Source of the DNA: Prochlorococcus marinus str. MIT 1013
Lineage (GTDB): Bacteria > Cyanobacteriota > Cyanobacteriia > PCC-6307 > Cyanobiaceae
Assembly: GCF_027359395.1 (NCBI RefSeq)
Contig: NZ_CP114778.1
Span: forward strand, 992,001 to 1,056,000
Length of the DNA: 64,000 nucleotides
Reading direction: 5' to 3'
In this document: positions 16,112 through 25,099 of the stretch, one piece after another
Layout: each line of letters opens with the position of its first letter
How positions within the stretch are numbered: position 1 is the first letter of the stretch
The notes under the pieces: model-generated
Database searches by the model: none
The model's input: only the letters and a program-made list of their open reading frames with translations
What the model was told of the DNA's origin: nothing
Program-made: the position numbers and the translations under genes

Positions 16112-18037
16112 TTACTTGGCTGCCTCAGATAACTCACTTAGTTCAATCCATCTATCCTCATACTCCTGAATAGATTCAATTAGCTCTGCTAATCGAAGAC
16201 TGGTTTCACTAATGTCTACATCACTATCAATTATTTTTTTTTCTAAATATATTTTCTGTTTTTCTAACATAGGTAATTTTAGATCGAGTTCTTTTAATTC
16301 TCTAGCTTCTTTAAAACTTAATTTTCTCTTATTATTTTTAGGATTTGATTTTATTTCTGATCCACGCTTGTTTTGTGAATTATTAACTATCTTATCTCGT
16401 TCTTTTGTTTCATTATTTCGCTCCTGTAACATTTTTTGTTCTAGGAATCGAGAGTAATTACCTTCATATCTTCGCAAGTGACCATTCTCAAAATTAAAAA
16501 TTCGATCAATTGTTCGATCAAGAAAATATCTATCATGCGATACAACTACGACACAACCTTTGAAGTCCTCAAGAAAATCTTCTAACACGCTTAGTGTTTG
16601 TATATCTAAATCATTAGTAGGTTCATCAAGCAACAATACATTGGGCGCTTGTATCAGCATTTTACAGAGGGCAAGTCTTCTTTTTTCTCCTCCTGAAAGT
16701 TTAAGTAGAGGACTATGTTGTTGACTGGGTGGAAACAGGAATTTTTCTAAGAGTTGTGATGCGGTAATTTGTTTTCCTCCATGATCTATTCGTAATGCAG
16801 ATTCCTCCACGAATTCGATAACTTTGCGGCTTAAGCCACTCCCTTGATTTAAATCATTTGTATGTTGATCGAGATAGCCAATATGAACAGTTTCTCCAAG
16901 TTTTATTTCCCCACTAGTAGGCAATCTTTTACCTGCAATTAGATCTAAAAGAGTCGATTTACCACTTCCATTTGGACCAATAATACCTACTCGATCCTCT
17001 GGACTAAAGCTATAAGTGAAATCATATAAAAGATCCAAATTATTCTCTTTATCATTTAAAGAGAGTCCTACACCTTCAGCTTCAATTGCGATTTTTCCAA
17101 TTCTTCTACTCAATGAATTCATTTCTAATTTAGCTTTGACATGATTTTTAGGTTTCGCTTGCATTTCGGCAATCCTTTGAATACGTGCTTTTTGTTTTGT
17201 ACTTCTTGCTTTAGGACCTTGCCTTAACCAAGCTAATTCCTTTCTTAAAACACCTTGAAATTTTTTCTTTGTAGATGCCTCTGATTGTTCTTGTTCAACT
17301 TTTTGTTGAAGAAATTGACGATAATTTCCCAAATACTTGCGAGCTTCTCCATTATTGATTTCGACCATCCTAGTAGTAATGCGATCAAGCACATATCTAT
17401 CGTGAGTTATCAAAACAAGAGCTCCCTCATAATGGTCTAACCAATTTTGAAGCCATTCCACTGCAGATGCATCTAGGTGATTGGTAGGTTCATCAAGAAG
17501 TAAGACGTCAGGTTTAGAGACAAGTGCAGCCGCCAGTCCTACTCTTTTGCGGTAACCACCAGAAAGATCTTTTACTGGCTTGTCTAAATCTTTTATACCT
17601 AGTCTTCTTAGAATATCTTGGCATTGCTGTTCTAAATTCCATGCCCCAGTAGCATCCATAAGTTCACTCGCCTGACCTAGTTTTTTCAAAAGACGTTCAT
17701 CTTTTGGATTTTCAGCGATTTTTCTACTTAGCTTACTGAAATTAAGTAATAATTTTCTTTTTTCGCCACACCCTTCCAGAACTTCTTCCAAAATACTTTT
17801 TTCACTGTCGTACCTTGTCTCTTGCCCTACTAGAGATATCCGCAAAGATGATAAACATCTCCTTTCTCCCTCCATCAAAGGTTCAATTCCTGCAAGGACT
17901 CTCAAAAGTGTTGACTTACCAGATCCATTTGGACCAATCAAACCAAGTCTCTCCTTCTTATTTATGTGAAGATCTAAATTTCTAAAAAGATTTTTTATTC
18001 CAAAGTCTGTTGAAGCATTAACAAGACTAATCAACAC
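16112..18037 (-). CDS. ABC-F family ATPase (Uup/EttA-like)
   Basis: 641 residues with two ABC ATPase cassettes and no membrane domain, the ABC-F arrangement of ribosome-associated translation factors. Each half has Walker A (GPNGSGKSTLL, near 35 and again past the middle), an ABC signature (LSGGYRKR; LSGGEKRR) and Walker B with catalytic Glu (LLLDEPTNHLD; LLLDEPTNDLD), joined by a basic linker (KKFQGVLRKELAWLRQGPKA). The C-terminus is a lysine-rich, coiled-coil tail (ELKELDLKLPMLEKQKIYLE) as in Uup. It probably resolves stalled or structured ribosome/DNA states; the precise substrate is unknown. Confidence 0.93.
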   Translation of the reverse strand: MLISLVNASTDFGIKNLFRNLDLHINKKERLGLIGPNGSGKSTLLRVLAGIEPLMEGERRCLSSLRISLVGQETRYDSEKSILEEVLEGCGEKRKLLLNFSKLSRKIAENPKDERLLKKLGQASELMDATGAWNLEQQCQDILRRLGIKDLDKPVKDLSGGYRKRVGLAAALVSKPDVLLLDEPTNHLDASAVEWLQNWLDHYEGALVLITHDRYVLDRITTRMVEINNGEARKYLGNYRQFLQQKVEQEQSEASTKKKFQGVLRKELAWLRQGPKARSTKQKARIQRIAEMQAKPKNHVKAKLEMNSLSRRIGKIAIEAEGVGLSLNDKENNLDLLYDFTYSFSPEDRVGIIGPNGSGKSTLLDLIAGKRLPTSGEIKLGETVHIGYLDQHTNDLNQGSGLSRKVIEFVEESALRIDHGGKQITASQLLEKFLFPPSQQHSPLLKLSGGEKRRLALCKMLIQAPNVLLLDEPTNDLDIQTLSVLEDFLEDFKGCVVVVSHDRYFLDRTIDRIFNFENGHLRRYEGNYSRFLEQKMLQERNNETKERDKIVNNSQNKRGSEIKSNPKNNKRKLSFKEARELKELDLKLPMLEKQKIYLEKKIIDSDVDISETSLRLAELIESIQEYEDRWIELSELSEAAK

Positions 18038-18329
18038 AGGTTAGGTCCTCAAATCCAAAACTAAAGCTCCCTATGAAATAATACCCCTTTAGCCTCTAGA
18101 TCTTATACAACTCTTGATCATAAAATTTTTAAAAGGCGCATAACTTAATTTTCATATTGAAAATTTATTGACAGGTTTTTTACATAATGAAGAGAAAGAC
18201 TGGAAACCTAACACGAACTTATAAGTAAATTCTATTATTAGCTAAATAGCTAACAATTTATCCATCAACAATTAATCAACTACTGAATATTGGGTTTGGA
18301 CGCAGGAATGAAAAACGTAATCAGAGAAT

Positions 18330-18539
18330 TTAGCGAAAGAAATTACAGTACTGCTCAACTCTTGAGCTAACTCTACCAGAATCTTTTAAGCCTAATAACC
18401 TTGCTGCATCTCCACCGTTAAGTTCCACTGCATAATATCGACCACAAATATTCTTAGTTTCATAAATTCGATCATCAGAATTAACAGCCATCGGAGACAT
18501 AAGTAAGAAATATAATGCCATGAGAAAAATTTGATTCAT
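18330..18539 (-). CDS. Small exported protein (69 aa)
   Basis: ATG start, signal-peptide-like N-terminus (MNQIFLMALYFLLMSPMAVN), then a mature part with two Cys (ETKNICGRYYAVELNGGDAA and VEQYCNFFR) likely to form a disulfide. Typical of small periplasmic proteins. No family recognised. Confidence 0.65.
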   Translation of the reverse strand: MNQIFLMALYFLLMSPMAVNSDDRIYETKNICGRYYAVELNGGDAARLLGLKDSGRVSSRVEQYCNFFR

Positions 18540-18610
18540 TATTATCTTTTATAAGAAGAAAAACTCATAGAGCCTTTTATGAGTAAGATCTTACATAATT
18601 GTAAATACAC

Positions 18611-19030
18611 ATGAGAATAAGTATGAATTTTTTAGAGAGAGTTCTTTCAAATTACTTTCTGGCTTGGAGTCAGATTTTTAATTACAAAGACAAAACAAGT
18701 AGAATCCCATTTTGGCACTTTTTTATACTTGATGGACTAATAGGAGCTTTAGTTTCAATATTATCTAACAACAGTTTAGTTAATGATCCAAATGATTTTT
18801 ATTCAATCGCTGAAGGATATGAGTGGAGTTATATATATAGTATTCCTTCATTTCTAGTGTTTTTAGCCTTATTAGTAAGAAGACTTAGAGATATTGGTAA
18901 AGAAAACTTAGTTTTATGGACATTTTGTTCATTTATTCCCTTCTACAATCTATATATATTTTCACAGCCTTCTTCAAAACAAGAAATGAAACTTACTCAG
19001 GCGTTAGGGTCAGATGTTGAAAAAAAATAA
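18611..19030 (+). CDS. DUF805 family membrane protein
   Basis: 139 residues (start at 18611, or ATG 18623 MNFLERVLSN). DUF805 hallmarks: an aromatic N-terminal YFLAWSQIFNYKDKTSRIPF(W) segment, hydrophobic helices, and the strongly conserved RRLRDIGKENLVLW motif (consensus RRLHDIG(K/R)SG), followed by a final helix. Inner-membrane protein of unknown activity. Confidence 0.85.
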   Translation: MRISMNFLERVLSNYFLAWSQIFNYKDKTSRIPFWHFFILDGLIGALVSILSNNSLVNDPNDFYSIAEGYEWSYIYSIPSFLVFLALLVRRLRDIGKENLVLWTFCSFIPFYNLYIFSQPSSKQEMKLTQALGSDVEKK

Positions 19031-19263
19031 TTTAGCTCAGCTTAGTTTTTAGTTTCTTATCTATACCTTCTCAAATTCGCCTGATCAATAAACTATATGA
19101 CGCTAATACGTAGCCATATTAATAGTTACCAAGTCAAAACCCTATTTATTAATTACTCATTTTTTTCAAACAATACTAGTTTAATAGGTTTAAAAACTAA
19201 TTAATATAAACTCTAAACCGAATTTAACCAAGATTAATTCCTCATGAAAGATTTATATTTTTG

Positions 19264-19560
19264 TTATTTCCTACCACTAAAAGTGCGTGGATAAGGTACG
19301 TTAAGAGCATTAAATTTTCGAAGTTTTTTCCTACGCTTATAACGCTTATAATACAAATCAAATAATTTCGACACTCCTAACCAAGACAATATACAACCTA
19401 AAAATATTCTAGCTCCTTCAGTAGATGCAATCCAATAAATAATAGGATTAACAATAAAATTAATACTAATCAAGAGACCAATCAATAAAGCGCTAATAAG
19501 AGATGCGATAAAACCTAAGATTCTCAAGGATTTTTTTGTACGGAAATATTTCATATACAT
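19264..19560 (-). CDS. Small membrane protein with basic tail (98 aa)
   Basis: Two TM segments (ILGFIASLISALLIGLLISI and IFLGCILSWLGVSKLFDLYY), followed by a very basic stretch YKRYKRRKKLRKF and a proline-containing end. Start at 19560, or two codons later (MKYFRTKKS). No family recognised. Confidence 0.6.
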   Translation of the reverse strand: MYMKYFRTKKSLRILGFIASLISALLIGLLISINFIVNPIIYWIASTEGARIFLGCILSWLGVSKLFDLYYKRYKRRKKLRKFNALNVPYPRTFSGRK

Positions 19561-19740
19561 ATATTAGAAATAATACTTCTCCTCTCTGTATTTTCCATTT
19601 TGCAAAGGGAGGGAGTGAGTAGATTATAATGTAGAGTAAAAGAAATTGATCAATAATTAATTTCAAATCACTCATAGTTTAGAGATTCGAAGTTTAGAAA
19701 GCGATCCAAGAAGATATTTTATATTAGCTAGATGTAACAA

Positions 19741-19863
19741 ATGGTATTCCATCAACCTGTAAAGGAAACCAAATCAAAAGTTGTATGTCATATGCTAAAA
19801 AAGACTGACAAAGTCAAAATAGGAGATCAGTTAGCGATAAGTCAAAATATTAAGAATGGATAA
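19741..19863 (+). CDS. Small protein (40 aa), tentative
   Basis: MVFHQPVKETKSKVVCHMLK then KTDKVKIGDQLAISQNIKNG. Soluble and basic, with reasonable codon use and an ATG start. No independent support. Confidence 0.35.
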   Translation: MVFHQPVKETKSKVVCHMLKKTDKVKIGDQLAISQNIKNG

Positions 19864-20295
19864 AATACATACAAAAAAGAAAACTTATTCCACAAAAAAT
19901 GCTATTCATTTATTAATACATCTACCTTTAGAAAAAAATTTCAATAAAATTTATGCCTTTCGATTACGCTAAGGTCTTAAACTTCAAGAGATAGTTTCTT
20001 ATTAGTTAGGGCAACTCAATAGATTGGCAGAAGCTCAAAAGTGGTTTTAGCTTTTAGAGTCAGTTGAGAACAAAGGCCTCCTACACAAGATTATCTTTTA
20101 AATTTGAACTAGTGAATCCTTTATTTATTTTTTGTATCATATCATTAGTCATCAAGGAATAGACAACGCTGACTCATTAAAACAACTATCATAATAATGA
20201 ACTAGTCGGTTTTAAAAGTTTTTATATCTTCAATCAATGGACGATTCATCCAAAAACATTTACAAGCTCGATTGAATTTGTTAAAAATTATCTAG
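19864..20295. other. Gene-free, possibly decayed stretch
   Basis: Several short frames on the plus strand are broken by stops (for example around 19900-20100), giving the impression of an eroded gene. Nothing is identifiable. Confidence 0.35.
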
Positions 20296-20481
20296 TTAGA
20301 ATATAACCTCTGTGTCATTACCAAACTCCGTATTTTCAATATCACTATGGTCTAAAAATTTTAAACTATTTGAATCGAACAGAAGTAAGACTATCAAATA
20401 AGACTGATTGTAAGAACAAATAATTATTACAACAGCCAAAACAATTACTACATCCTCTAAGCCAATACACCTACAGCTCAA
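20296..20481 (-). CDS. Small single-pass membrane protein (61 aa), tentative
   Basis: TTG-started frame with one hydrophobic helix (VVIVLAVVIIICSYNQSYLI) and an acidic tail (DHSDIENTEFGNDTEVIF). Divergent from the 20488 gene, only 6 bp away, which leaves no room for a conventional divergent promoter. This lowers my confidence. Confidence 0.3.
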   Translation of the reverse strand: MSCRCIGLEDVVIVLAVVIIICSYNQSYLIVLLLFDSNSLKFLDHSDIENTEFGNDTEVIF

Positions 20482-20487
20482 TAACGA

Positions 20488-20823
20488 ATGACTACTGATC
20501 TGCCTATCATTCCTTCTTCAAAATCAAAAAAGAGAAAGCAAGCAGATAATAGAATTCCTAAATGGACTCTTTTTTCTCTTTGTTTTATAACTACTCTAGT
20601 AGTCGTTAGCTTAATTAAAGCTTATCTTCCATTACTTGTATCTGCACTTGCTATGCTTTTTGTATGGAGTCAAATAACTAAACCAATAGCAGAGATAAAG
20701 ACTAAAGCCTCGAATGATGACAGCAACCAGTTAAATCTATTCCATAGGCAATACAAGATTGGGAGAAAGTATTCGAAGGTCAAGAAGGTATTACAAGAAA
20801 AGGAAGATCCTAAAGTTGCTTAA
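20488..20823 (+). CDS. Membrane protein, paralogue of the 14803 gene (111 aa)
   Basis: PSSKSKKRKQADNRIPKWTL, then hydrophobic segments (FSLCFITTLVVVSLIK and LPLLVSALAMLFVWSQ), then a long basic soluble tail lacking in the 14803 paralogue. Shared order of motifs indicates a lineage-specific family. ATG start. Confidence 0.65.
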   Translation: MTTDLPIIPSSKSKKRKQADNRIPKWTLFSLCFITTLVVVSLIKAYLPLLVSALAMLFVWSQITKPIAEIKTKASNDDSNQLNLFHRQYKIGRKYSKVKKVLQEKEDPKVA

Positions 20824-21092
20824 TATATAGTCCTTTAGAGAAAAATACCGGTCACAATCTATGAGATTAACTTTAATGAGTGAGATGCAAGAACCGAAGA
20901 TGATTGGATTGGATCTATAACGTACGAGACCTCTACGAGTAGTTGTCGCTTCCTTCACGGAGGGAATTGACAACCTATACAGACATGTGAAAATCAATTC
21001 ATCCAAGCATAACTTGTGAGGCTTAATGGTTACTCTTTTCTGTTTTCTGTGCTTGCGAATCACCATCAGCACCGCCACGAGTATTTAATTAA

Positions 21093-21239
21093 ATGACACA
21101 CCCAAAAAAAGCACGTCTTGAACTAACTGAATCAGAACTACTTACCATTAAGGATCGAATTAAAACATGGAGTACAAAGGATCAAGTTATAGATATGATG
21201 AGATATCGATATGGTCGACTGGAGGATCAAGCTGCTTAA
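21093..21239 (+). CDS. Small soluble protein (48 aa)
   Basis: MTHPKKARLELTESELLTIK, then DRIKTWSTKDQVIDMMRYRY, then GRLEDQAA. Charged and predicted all-helical with a clear ATG. Convincing composition for a small conserved protein. No function. Confidence 0.55.
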   Translation: MTHPKKARLELTESELLTIKDRIKTWSTKDQVIDMMRYRYGRLEDQAA

Positions 21240-21408
21240 CAGGCTCAGCATAAATGCTGCTTGGGATCCTCAGTTAAAACTAATGATTATACAAAATCAT
21301 TAAATAGCTAAAATCTAAAAACTTATATTGAAAGCATAAAATCACTCTTCGCCCCTATTGCGATCATCAACTACTTAGGTAAAGCTTAGTTTATCAATAT
21401 AAATTCAA

Positions 21409-21618
21409 ATGCCTTTAGAGTTCTACATCTTAGTTATTCCATTCTGCGTTATTCCTGTATTTCTAGTCTCGCTCGATTACTTAAATAAAAGTGCTGATAT
21501 CAAGAGAAAAAGTTATAATGTGATTGACTTTGATAAATTCGTCAAAAGGAAAGAAGAAGGCGATGTTGTAGATAGTGATATTGCTAAACTATTAGATATT
21601 GAGAAAATTGCAGCATGA
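21409..21618 (+). CDS. Small membrane protein (69 aa)
   Basis: N-terminal TM helix (FYILVIPFCVIPVFLVSLDY), then a charged soluble part (VIDFDKFVKRKEEGDVVDSD). ATG start. Single-pass, N-terminally anchored. No family recognised. Confidence 0.6.
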   Translation: MPLEFYILVIPFCVIPVFLVSLDYLNKSADIKRKSYNVIDFDKFVKRKEEGDVVDSDIAKLLDIEKIAA

Positions 21619-21629
21619 ATATTACCTGC

Positions 21630-21758
21630 TTATAATTGATTTTTTAGGGTTTCTAAACTCAATACCTCATCAAAACTTACGCCATCATGTAACCACTCTC
21701 TGCATTCTTGACTAATAGCAACTTGATCAAATTCATTAAGGCTTTTAGATCGGATCAT
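21630..21758 (-). CDS. Small soluble protein (42 aa)
   Basis: MIRSKSLNEFDQVAISQECR, then EWLHDGVSFDEVLSLETLKN. The AISQECREW segment resembles AVSQEFCEW in the small protein at 47911, suggesting a related mini-protein family. ATG start. Confidence 0.5.
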   Translation of the reverse strand: MIRSKSLNEFDQVAISQECREWLHDGVSFDEVLSLETLKNQL

Positions 21759-21995
21759 TAAACCGGTCTTAGCATCAGCTATAACTCATCAATATATGGC
21801 TTATGACTCACCGATATTCTCTCAAATATTTATAGATGTTAATCTGAATTTTCAAAATCAATGCTTCCAGAAGTTTCATGAACATCGTTATCCATTCTTT
21901 AGCTATCTGATTGAAGGGGGTTAACGAATATGTTCAAATTCACTCAAACTTATCTTGTAAATTTTCAATGATAAAACTTAAGGCATAGAATTCAA

Positions 21996-22403
21996 CTAGT
22001 TCACTGACCTTGTAGAAATTGCTATTTTCAAATCATCAATACTTCTAAGCACATCTAACACATCAATTATATAACCATGTGAAATATTTTTATCTGCATT
22101 CAAAACAATAAGATTCTGGGTTTCATCAATCAAATTAACTACTTTTACTTTTAAGTCTTCAAATTTAATGCTTTCCTTATTTATAAATATATTACCCAAC
22201 TTATCAATTGATATATTGACAAACTTATTATTCTGCTTGATAGAATTACTTGCCTTTGGTAAATCAACATCAATAGTATCAACACGAGTCAAATAAAGAC
22301 TAGAAATTATTAAAAAAGCTAAAATAGCAAAGATTATATCTATCATTGGTAAGATATCAATTTTATTTTTTTTATTAATATCCTCTTCTTTAAGATAAAG
22401 CAT
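21996..22403 (-). CDS. exbD: ExbD/TolR-type biopolymer transport protein
   Basis: 135 residues. Part of the proton-driven ExbB-ExbD motor that energises TonB in the inner membrane. It has one N-terminal TM helix (IDILPMIDIIFAILAFLIIS) containing the conserved membrane Asp (PMIDIIF), followed by a periplasmic domain with DVDLPKAS, a NKESI turn and LNADKNISHGYIIDVLDVLR, the typical ExbD signature. It lies 12 bp downstream of exbB on the same strand. Confidence 0.9.
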   Translation of the reverse strand: MLYLKEEDINKKNKIDILPMIDIIFAILAFLIISSLYLTRVDTIDVDLPKASNSIKQNNKFVNISIDKLGNIFINKESIKFEDLKVKVVNLIDETQNLIVLNADKNISHGYIIDVLDVLRSIDDLKIAISTRSVN

Positions 22404-22415
22404 TATTTTAATTCA

Positions 22416-23045
22416 CTAAAAATTATTTTTTCTATATAGAATTTCGAATTTACCACAATACTGATTTAGAATTGAATTTTGTTTCTTCCATAAACTATTA
22501 AAATAATTAGAAAAAACAAGTGTCATAATAGCAACTATTAGTCCAGTAGCAGTGGAAATCAATGCCTCACTTATTCCCCCAGTAACTTCTAGAGCATTAA
22601 CACCAGCATCTCCCAACCTTATATATGAGAAAGAATCTATAAGTCCCAAAACTGTTCCCAATAGGCCAAGCAAAGGAGAAACAGTAATAATTGTAGAGAA
22701 TAAGTTGCTAAATTTTCCTAATTCAGATTGCATTGCATGAATTGATATTTCTAAAGCAAGTTTAATATCAATACTTTTTCTATCATCTAAAATACTATGA
22801 TCAATCAATTTCAATGTATCTACTAATACTCTCTCAAGGGGAATGAAAACAGAATTTTCTTTCTTGAAATAATTAGTGGAATTAATAGTTGAATATTTTT
22901 CAACAGTAAGGTTTAGTTGCTTATCATTTTTTATAATCGACTCTTTCCAAAATGAAAGTCGTTCAAATATACATGCTAATGAAATGATCGAAATCATCAA
23001 TAGTGGCCACATAACTATACCACCAGATTTAAAAAGATCTATCAA
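22416..23045 (-). CDS. exbB: ExbB/TolQ (MotA-type) proton channel protein
   Basis: 209 residues with three TM segments: GGIVMWPLLMISIISLACIF near the N-terminus, IITVSPLLGLLGTVLGLIDS, and ALISTATGLIVAIMTLVFSN. The SPLLGLLGTVLGLI and GGISEALISTATGL motifs are diagnostic of ExbB/TolQ. Start ATG at 23045. The gap to tonB on the opposite strand is 74 bp, a likely shared divergent control region. Confidence 0.92.
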   Translation of the reverse strand: MIDLFKSGGIVMWPLLMISIISLACIFERLSFWKESIIKNDKQLNLTVEKYSTINSTNYFKKENSVFIPLERVLVDTLKLIDHSILDDRKSIDIKLALEISIHAMQSELGKFSNLFSTIITVSPLLGLLGTVLGLIDSFSYIRLGDAGVNALEVTGGISEALISTATGLIVAIMTLVFSNYFNSLWKKQNSILNQYCGKFEILYRKNNF

Positions 23046-23119
23046 GAAGACTTATACCAAACATTTCTATGATAATACTATTCAAAGAAAGCTAAACCAA
23101 TCTGTAATACCCGAGAGAA

Positions 23120-23746
23120 ATGAATAGATTCAAGATTAGTTACTACATTCTTCTATCAATATTGATCCATATGTTCATGCTTTTACATACAGCCAAAGAA
23201 AAGGATATAACTATAGAGGCAAAGATTGTTCCAGTAGAAATAATTGATAATTTAATTGATCCAGGCGAAGTAGAAGATTCAACTAGGCAATCTTTAGATG
23301 GACTGAAATCAACTCAAGATAAACTCAAATTAAATAATAAGACTATAGAAAACAAAAAAAAGCGGGATAAAGGAAAAACTAAAACTACAAGCACACAAGA
23401 ACAATCTTTCAGAAAGGAGAAAATAGGTAGTGCATCTAAAGCTGGAGTAATAAATAATGAGCCAGAAAAAGATTCAGTCTTAGATTCTAGAAAGATAAAA
23501 ATCGCATGTCTAGAATGTATTCGTCCTAAATATCCTCCAATTGCATTAAGAAGGGGAGAAGAGGGAACTCCAATAGTAAAAGTGTGGATAAATAAAAATG
23601 GTAAAGTTAAAAAAGCAAAATTAATTACTGTCAGTGGAATTGAATCAATTGATAATGCTGCAAAAAATGCAGCTCTTAGTTCAAGTTTTTATCCTTTAGA
23701 TAAAGAATCTACAATAAATATTGAATATGACTTAAAGATTAAATAA
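23120..23746 (+). CDS. tonB: TonB-like energy transducer
   Basis: 208 residues. An N-terminal signal-anchor (YYILLSILIHMFMLLHTAKE), a Lys/Ser-rich periplasmic linker (KNKKKRDKGKTKTTSTQEQS), and a C-terminal TonB domain (RPKYPPIALRRGEEGTPIVK, WINKNGKVKKAKLI, SGIESIDNAAKNA). TonB transmits the ExbBD proton-motive energy to outer-membrane receptors, often for ferric siderophores or cobalamin. The linker is lysine-rich and not proline-rich. No TonB-dependent receptor gene is in this window. Confidence 0.88.
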   Translation: MNRFKISYYILLSILIHMFMLLHTAKEKDITIEAKIVPVEIIDNLIDPGEVEDSTRQSLDGLKSTQDKLKLNNKTIENKKKRDKGKTKTTSTQEQSFRKEKIGSASKAGVINNEPEKDSVLDSRKIKIACLECIRPKYPPIALRRGEEGTPIVKVWINKNGKVKKAKLITVSGIESIDNAAKNAALSSSFYPLDKESTINIEYDLKIK

Positions 23747-23826
23747 TAAATTCACTAAATATTTGAAATAAATCAAGAGCTAAAAGGCTAAATTAAGCAA
23801 AATAAAAGTGAAAAAATGACATAGAA

Positions 23827-23937
23827 ATGTATAATAATTTTCTAAATAGTAAAAGTCAAAATCTTGAAGAAAAACATAGTACTAAGGAAAATATTTCTGT
23901 AGCTGAAAATATAATAAGCAATAATAATGAGAAGTAA
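23827..23937 (+). CDS. Very small polar ORF (36 aa), tentative
   Basis: MYNNFLNSKSQNLEEKHSTK, then ENISVAENIISNNNEK. Asn/Lys/Glu-rich, which in this A+T-rich DNA can arise by chance. It lies 80 bp after tonB. Confidence 0.22.
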   Translation: MYNNFLNSKSQNLEEKHSTKENISVAENIISNNNEK

Positions 23938-23968
23938 AAAAAAGATTGAGGATAGTCATGAAAACTAT

Positions 23969-24235
23969 TCAAGAAGGATGAAACTTCTTATATAATTGAT
24001 TTTCTGATAATTCAATTCCAAAACATACAATATTATCAAAGTCACCATTCTTATGCATAATCGTCATATTATCCTTAATTTCTTGAACATCAAATATCAA
24101 TCCAAAATCACCACAATATTTAAGTAATATATTCATCGCAGCCTCATGATTAGTAAGGAATTCTTCACAAAGTTCTGATAAATTCTCTTCATTCAAACTA
24201 TTTATCATTTTTTGAAAATCGTTAAAAGTGCTCAT
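23969..24235 (-). CDS. Hypothetical protein (88 aa)
   Basis: ATG-started soluble acidic protein: NDFQKMINSLNEENLSELCE, EAAMNILLKYCGDFGLIFDV, NGDFDNIVCFGIEL. Three Cys. The first 50 residues are helical. No family recognised. Confidence 0.6.
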   Translation of the reverse strand: MSTFNDFQKMINSLNEENLSELCEEFLTNHEAAMNILLKYCGDFGLIFDVQEIKDNMTIMHKNGDFDNIVCFGIELSENQLYKKFHPS

Positions 24236-24555
24236 TTTTTTTCTTGAAGTCGAAGTTATTTATTCATAACTTTTTTTTTATAGTGTCGTCATAACAAATT
24301 TTGCTATTGTGCGTAATGAAATACTCATCAGCGTGTAACTTTATCGAAAAGCATAGTCAGAAAGGCAACTCTTATCTCTAGCTAAAATTTAAAGTCAAAG
24401 TGTAATACTTTTTATCACTACAGATTATTAAAAGAAGTTAATTTTTGTTTTTCCAGGAAGTATCAATTTAGACTAAGCTATGTATTTATTAATAGTATTT
24501 ATTTATTAAGCAAGTAAGTAAAATGACTAAATAATAAAATAAAACGTTTCTCAAT

Positions 24556-24684
24556 ATGAATAAAGATCTAAGTCAGATGACAATTGAGAAAAATATAACC
24601 CAAGTCAATTATCCAACACTTTTCAAAGGGATATGGACTGGTGTTTTAATCTGCTTGATAATGCATGAGTTTATCAATCATTAA
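24556..24684 (+). CDS. Small single-pass membrane protein (42 aa)
   Basis: MNKDLSQMTIEKNITQVNYP, then a TM helix (FKGIWTGVLICLIMHEFINH). ATG start, good composition. Convergent with the gene at 24712. Confidence 0.45.
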   Translation: MNKDLSQMTIEKNITQVNYPTLFKGIWTGVLICLIMHEFINH

Positions 24685-24711
24685 AATTTTATTCTATTAA
24701 GCAACTAGTTT

Positions 24712-24918
24712 TTATGCTGCAAGATTTCCTCTCAAGCCTCTATCCCTACTTCCTTTAAACCATACAGGTCTTGGAAGAAGTTCTATCTCTGCAAACAAGT
24801 GGCCTGCCTCTGAAAAAGGCTTCTTAAGGATTGAAGCTTCTGCAAGGAAAGCTTTATAGTTATTAATTGAAACATCACTTCGAGATAGTTGAGAAGGCAT
24901 ATTTATTAGCTTTTTCAC
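24712..24918 (-). CDS. Hypothetical protein (68 aa, or 62 aa from ATG 24900)
   Basis: Soluble. MPSQLSRSDVSINNYKAFLA from the second Met looks like the better start. It ends in a basic, glycine-rich tail (WFKGSRDRGLRGNLAA). No family recognised. Confidence 0.5.
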   Translation of the reverse strand: MKKLINMPSQLSRSDVSINNYKAFLAEASILKKPFSEAGHLFAEIELLPRPVWFKGSRDRGLRGNLAA

Positions 24919-24981
24919 AAATGATCCAACAATAGTCAGAACAAGGAATTCAGTGCGAACTTTTATTGAAGAGTATTTTGA

Positions 24982-25018
24982 AGATCAGTTTTATTAGTTT
25001 CAGATCTTAGGTATTCTT
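24982..25018. repeat. 37-bp direct repeat, copy 1 (other copy 44784-44820)
   Basis: Begins with 21 bases identical to 44784-44804 (AGATCAGTTTTATTAG then TTTCA). After a variable 4-base spot it continues TTAGGTA-n-TCTT; about 33 of 37 positions match. It lies 82 bp before the flavoprotein start. Its role (recombination scar or shared promoter) is not decidable by eye. Confidence 0.5.
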
Positions 25019-25099
25019 TAGAGAGCAGACAAGGTTAAAAACAATCAATAATTCCTATTCCAACTCAAGTAAAACTTTGAATTATTTTCAGAAAATTCA

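Noticed and set aside
19493-19675. 60-codon minus-strand frame
   Set aside because: Overlaps the membrane-protein gene at 19264 and lacks protein-like composition.
20791-21078. 95-codon minus-strand frame
   Set aside because: Overlaps the 20488 gene end antisense; basic/Cys-rich composition looks random.
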